The notes under the pieces are model-generated. The model did no database searches. It was not told the DNA's origin and worked only from the letters and a program-made list of their open reading frames with translations. Source: Streptomyces sp. HSG2 (lineage in GTDB: Bacteria; Actinomycetota; Actinomycetes; Streptomycetales; Streptomycetaceae). Taken from it: DNA of 64,000 nucleotides. How positions within the stretch are numbered: position 1 is the first letter of the stretch; each line of letters starts with the position of its first letter. Shown here piece after piece: positions 61,696 to 64,000 of this stretch. Made by a program: the position numbers and the translations under genes. The stretch is from positions 2,852,001 through 2,916,000 of the forward strand of contig NZ_CP066801.1 in the NCBI RefSeq assembly GCF_016598575.1. The letters are read 5' to 3'.

Positions 61696-64000
61696 TCAGT
61701 CGGCGCCGTCCCGCGGTGGGGCCTGGGCCTCGGCGACCCCGGTGATCCGATGCAGCGGGTAGGTGCGGACCTCGTCGGCGGTGTGGTCGAACACGGTCGC
61801 GAAGCCCCCCTCGACACGGACCGGGGCGACCAGCCGTCGGGTGGCGATCCCCCCGGCGTCGACATGGCCGATCCACAGGGTGCCACCGGTCAACGCGGCC
61901 GCCTGGACGGCGGCCAGGGTGTCGGCGGCGTCCGTCCGGGGAGCGACCCCCTCCGCCCCGCCCGCCGCTTCCGCGCGGCGCGGGCCGACGTCGGCCCGCA
62001 GCGCCCGGACGGTGGCGGCCAGCAGCGCCTCGTCCGGGACCGGCGGCCCGTCCACCACCGGTCGCGGAGCCGCGCGGGGCGGGGTGCGGCGGCGCTCGGC
62101 GCGGGCGACCACCACGTCCCCCTCGGCGGACTCCGCCGCCGGCGCGAACCCCATCGCGCGCAGCCCCTCCAACAAGGACGCCGGGTCCGCCCGCGCGGCC
62201 AGCACGGTCGGCGCCAACGACCGCAGCCCCAGGCCGGCGGCGCGCCGGTCGGCGAGGATCTCGCGGACGGTGGCGTCGTCGTCGCACCGCACGTACGCCG
62301 AGGCGGCTCCCACTCGCAGCCGCCCGTGGCGTCGGGCCACGTCGTCGATCAGGTACGTCAGCGGCTGTGGCACCGGTGTCCGCGCGTGGGCGGCGAGGAA
62401 GGCGTGCAGTTCCTCGGCGGTCCGACCGGAGTCGAGCGCCCGGCGGACCGAGCCGGGCGTGAACCGGTACACGGTGGCCCCGCCGGTCGACTCGACGTCC
62501 GCGGCGACCCGCAACAGCTCCGCCAGCCCCGACTCCAGCGGTCCCGGCGCCACCGCCGTCAAGTCCGCCTGGAGCAGGACGTGGTCCAGTGGCTCCGGCA
62601 GCAGCGGGGCGAGCAGCCGGGCGGCCTCCTCCGCGGCCTCGCCGACAGCGCCGCCCGGCGGGACCGGGGTCGACCCGCGGGCGGTGCGGCGGGCGGGCGG
62701 CCGGCCGTCGGTGCCGCCCGCGGTCCGCGCCGTCCCGCCCGGAGGCGACGCCGGGCACCCGATCAGCGCCCGGCCGTGGGTCGACAGCGCCCCCCGCCCG
62801 GTGACCCCGAGGAGTTCCGCCTCCAGGAGCGCCCACCGCGCCAGCCGGGTCCGCAGGTCGTCGTCGTCCTCGCGGCGCGGGCGCTCCCAGCGCAGCCGGG
62901 CCGTCACCGCCTCCGTGTCCGCGGCGGCGCCCTCGGGCAGATCGGCGAGGAGCGTCAGCACCCGCCGCCGCACCTCCGGGGCGGCCGAGCGGTCCAGGCC
63001 GGGGCCGAGCGCGGTGTGTCCCCGATCCCTCGCGTCCTCGCCGCCGACCAGGCCCGGAGTCCGCGTCGAGGTCAGCCAGGCGTCGGCGAGCAGCGCCCAG
63101 CGCCGGGCGGCGGGCAGCTCGCGCCAGGCGTCGTAGGCCGGGGTGGCGGCGTAGTGCTCGTCCTCCGCGCCGTCGGGGGCGAGCAGCCCGGCGCAGTAGG
63201 CCGACTCCAGCCAGAACGCGGCGACCGGCTCGGACACCTCCAGGTCGGCGGCGGTGCGCCTCAGCTCCCGCACGCTCAGACCACCGGCCCGCAGCACGGC
63301 CGGGCCGCCCTCGTCCCAGCCTCGCAGCAGCTCCTCGACAGTGCCCAGCGCGGCCAGCGCCTGCCCCGCGGCGGCGCCGTCCGCGGACGGCGGGGGGTGG
63401 GAGCGGGCGGCGGTCACCGGCGGTGCCGAGGGGCGGGGCTCCCGGTGCGCCCTCCCGCCCCGCAGATGCAACGCGACCTCGCGCGGGAGCACCACGGTCC
63501 CCGGCGCGGTCGGCAACAGCAGCCCCCGGTCCAGGAGCAGACGGAGCCTGGGCGCCGGGTCGGCGGTGATCTGTCCGTAGGGCGGTCCCCAGGCGAGGCG
63601 GTCCAGCACCTCCCGGGAGTCGGGAGGGAGCGCGGCCAGCAGCCTCGCCATCCGCTTCCGGTCGCGAAAGAGCGCGGTCAACTCCGTGACGGCGGAGACG
63701 GAGTCGTGGGTGGCGGGCAGGCCCGCCGTCGCGAGCAGCGTCTGGACGCGGCCGGGGGACATGCCCGCCGCCGCCTCCCGGACATCGGGCCCGAGGCCGG
63801 TCGGGGACGGTCGGCGGGCCGCGGGGGCGAGCAGCTCGCGCGCCGTGCGCACCAGGCGAAGCCGATCGTCCCCGCCCCACAGCAACGCCTGCTCGTGCAG
63901 GACGGCGCGGGCCCTCGGCAGGGCGGTGGCGACCTCGGGGTCGGGATCGTCCCCGGCCATGAGCCCCAGCAGCTCCCCGAAGGTCGCCGGGTCCGACGCC
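61696..64000 (-). CDS. Helicase-associated domain protein, 5' end outside the window
   Basis: At least 768 residues visible; the frame stays open to the right edge (upstream of the Met at 63960 it reads SDPATFGELLGLMAGDD), so the N-terminus is missing. The C-terminal part (LDHVLLQADLTAVAPGPL, FTPGSVRRALDSGRTAEE, LTYLIDDVARRHGRLRVG) is the Helicase_C_3-like XPB/Ssl2 domain of actinobacterial proteins that lack the ATPase core. It lies next to the XPB-type helicase, but the two are separated by a secreted-protein gene. A functional partnership is an inference. Confidence 0.88.
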   Translation of the reverse strand, partial: ASDPATFGELLGLMAGDDPDPEVATALPRARAVLHEQALLWGGDDRLRLVRTARELLAPAARRPSPTGLGPDVREAAAGMSPGRVQTLLATAGLPATHDSVSAVTELTALFRDRKRMARLLAALPPDSREVLDRLAWGPPYGQITADPAPRLRLLLDRGLLLPTAPGTVVLPREVALHLRGGRAHREPRPSAPPVTAARSHPPPSADGAAAGQALAALGTVEELLRGWDEGGPAVLRAGGLSVRELRRTAADLEVSEPVAAFWLESAYCAGLLAPDGAEDEHYAATPAYDAWRELPAARRWALLADAWLTSTRTPGLVGGEDARDRGHTALGPGLDRSAAPEVRRRVLTLLADLPEGAAADTEAVTARLRWERPRREDDDDLRTRLARWALLEAELLGVTGRGALSTHGRALIGCPASPPGGTARTAGGTDGRPPARRTARGSTPVPPGGAVGEAAEEAARLLAPLLPEPLDHVLLQADLTAVAPGPLESGLAELLRVAADVESTGGATVYRFTPGSVRRALDSGRTAEELHAFLAAHARTPVPQPLTYLIDDVARRHGRLRVGAASAYVRCDDDATVREILADRRAAGLGLRSLAPTVLAARADPASLLEGLRAMGFAPAAESAEGDVVVARAERRRTPPRAAPRPVVDGPPVPDEALLAATVRALRADVGPRRAEAAGGAEGVAPRTDAADTLAAVQAAALTGGTLWIGHVDAGGIATRRLVAPVRVEGGFATVFDHTADEVRTYPLHRITGVAEAQAPPRDGAD

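Overview
The window is high-GC actinobacterial DNA. GC-rich third codon positions, GTG and ATG starts behind GGAGG-type sites, mycothiol biosynthesis (mshA), divergent phoU / phoR-phoP, cdgB, msiK and a GroEL2-type chaperonin with CIRCE operators together point to a Streptomyces chromosome. From memory the gene order largely follows the S. coelicolor SCO42xx core region. I could not run an alignment, so this synteny is recalled and not demonstrated.

Layout. 0.4-13 kb: a methyltransferase, mshA with a YbjN-like partner, an MFS exporter, gpmA, gadB followed by an internally deleted gadC remnant, phoU divergent from phoR-phoP with an 11-bp-phased PHO box between them, and a lipoprotein. 13-25 kb: carD, ispD-ispF, cysS, rlmB, a DoxX-type membrane protein, a sugar nucleotidyltransferase, a TnpB element (with a small Arc-like gene) inserted in an already frameshifted secreted-protein gene, then msiK. 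25.4-29.8 kb is the most variable stretch: tRNA-Thr(UGU), three short paralogous peptides lying in a partly duplicated unit, a DHA2-type exporter, a pentapeptide-repeat protein and a small unknown protein. 29.9-36.8 kb: an M1 metallopeptidase lipoprotein, terD, arfB, a flavin reductase, the diguanylate cyclase cdgB behind a near-consensus BldD box, and a carbohydrate-binding membrane protein. 36.8-44 kb: an amino-sugar unit (ROK kinase, nagA, a diverged PfkB-like protein) behind a DasR-type site, then otsB, otsA and gpgS for trehalose and glucosylglycerate. 44-49 kb: a SAM-I riboswitch and thrC, cysO, a cold-shock protein, and groEL2 behind two CIRCE-like elements. 49-64 kb: an Old Yellow Enzyme-family reductase, a carboxylesterase, murQ-murP, several small unknowns, a HelD-like RNA polymerase-associated helicase coupled to an HD protein, an XPB-type helicase, a small secreted protein, and a helicase-associated protein that runs off the right edge.

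Most of the window is ordinary core genome. The candidates for something undescribed are the three-peptide locus at 25.7-26.8 kb (shared ELxExxxG[YF][VL] leader-like motif and PVS[AG]TF core start, with no recognised modification enzyme beside it) and the TnpB element carrying a divergent ribbon-helix-helix gene. Smaller observations of interest are the gadC remnant, the PfkB-like protein whose signature motifs have decayed, a 24-bp palindrome in front of the reductase gene, an 18-bp-arm hairpin in a divergent promoter region, and the SAM riboswitch on threonine synthase.
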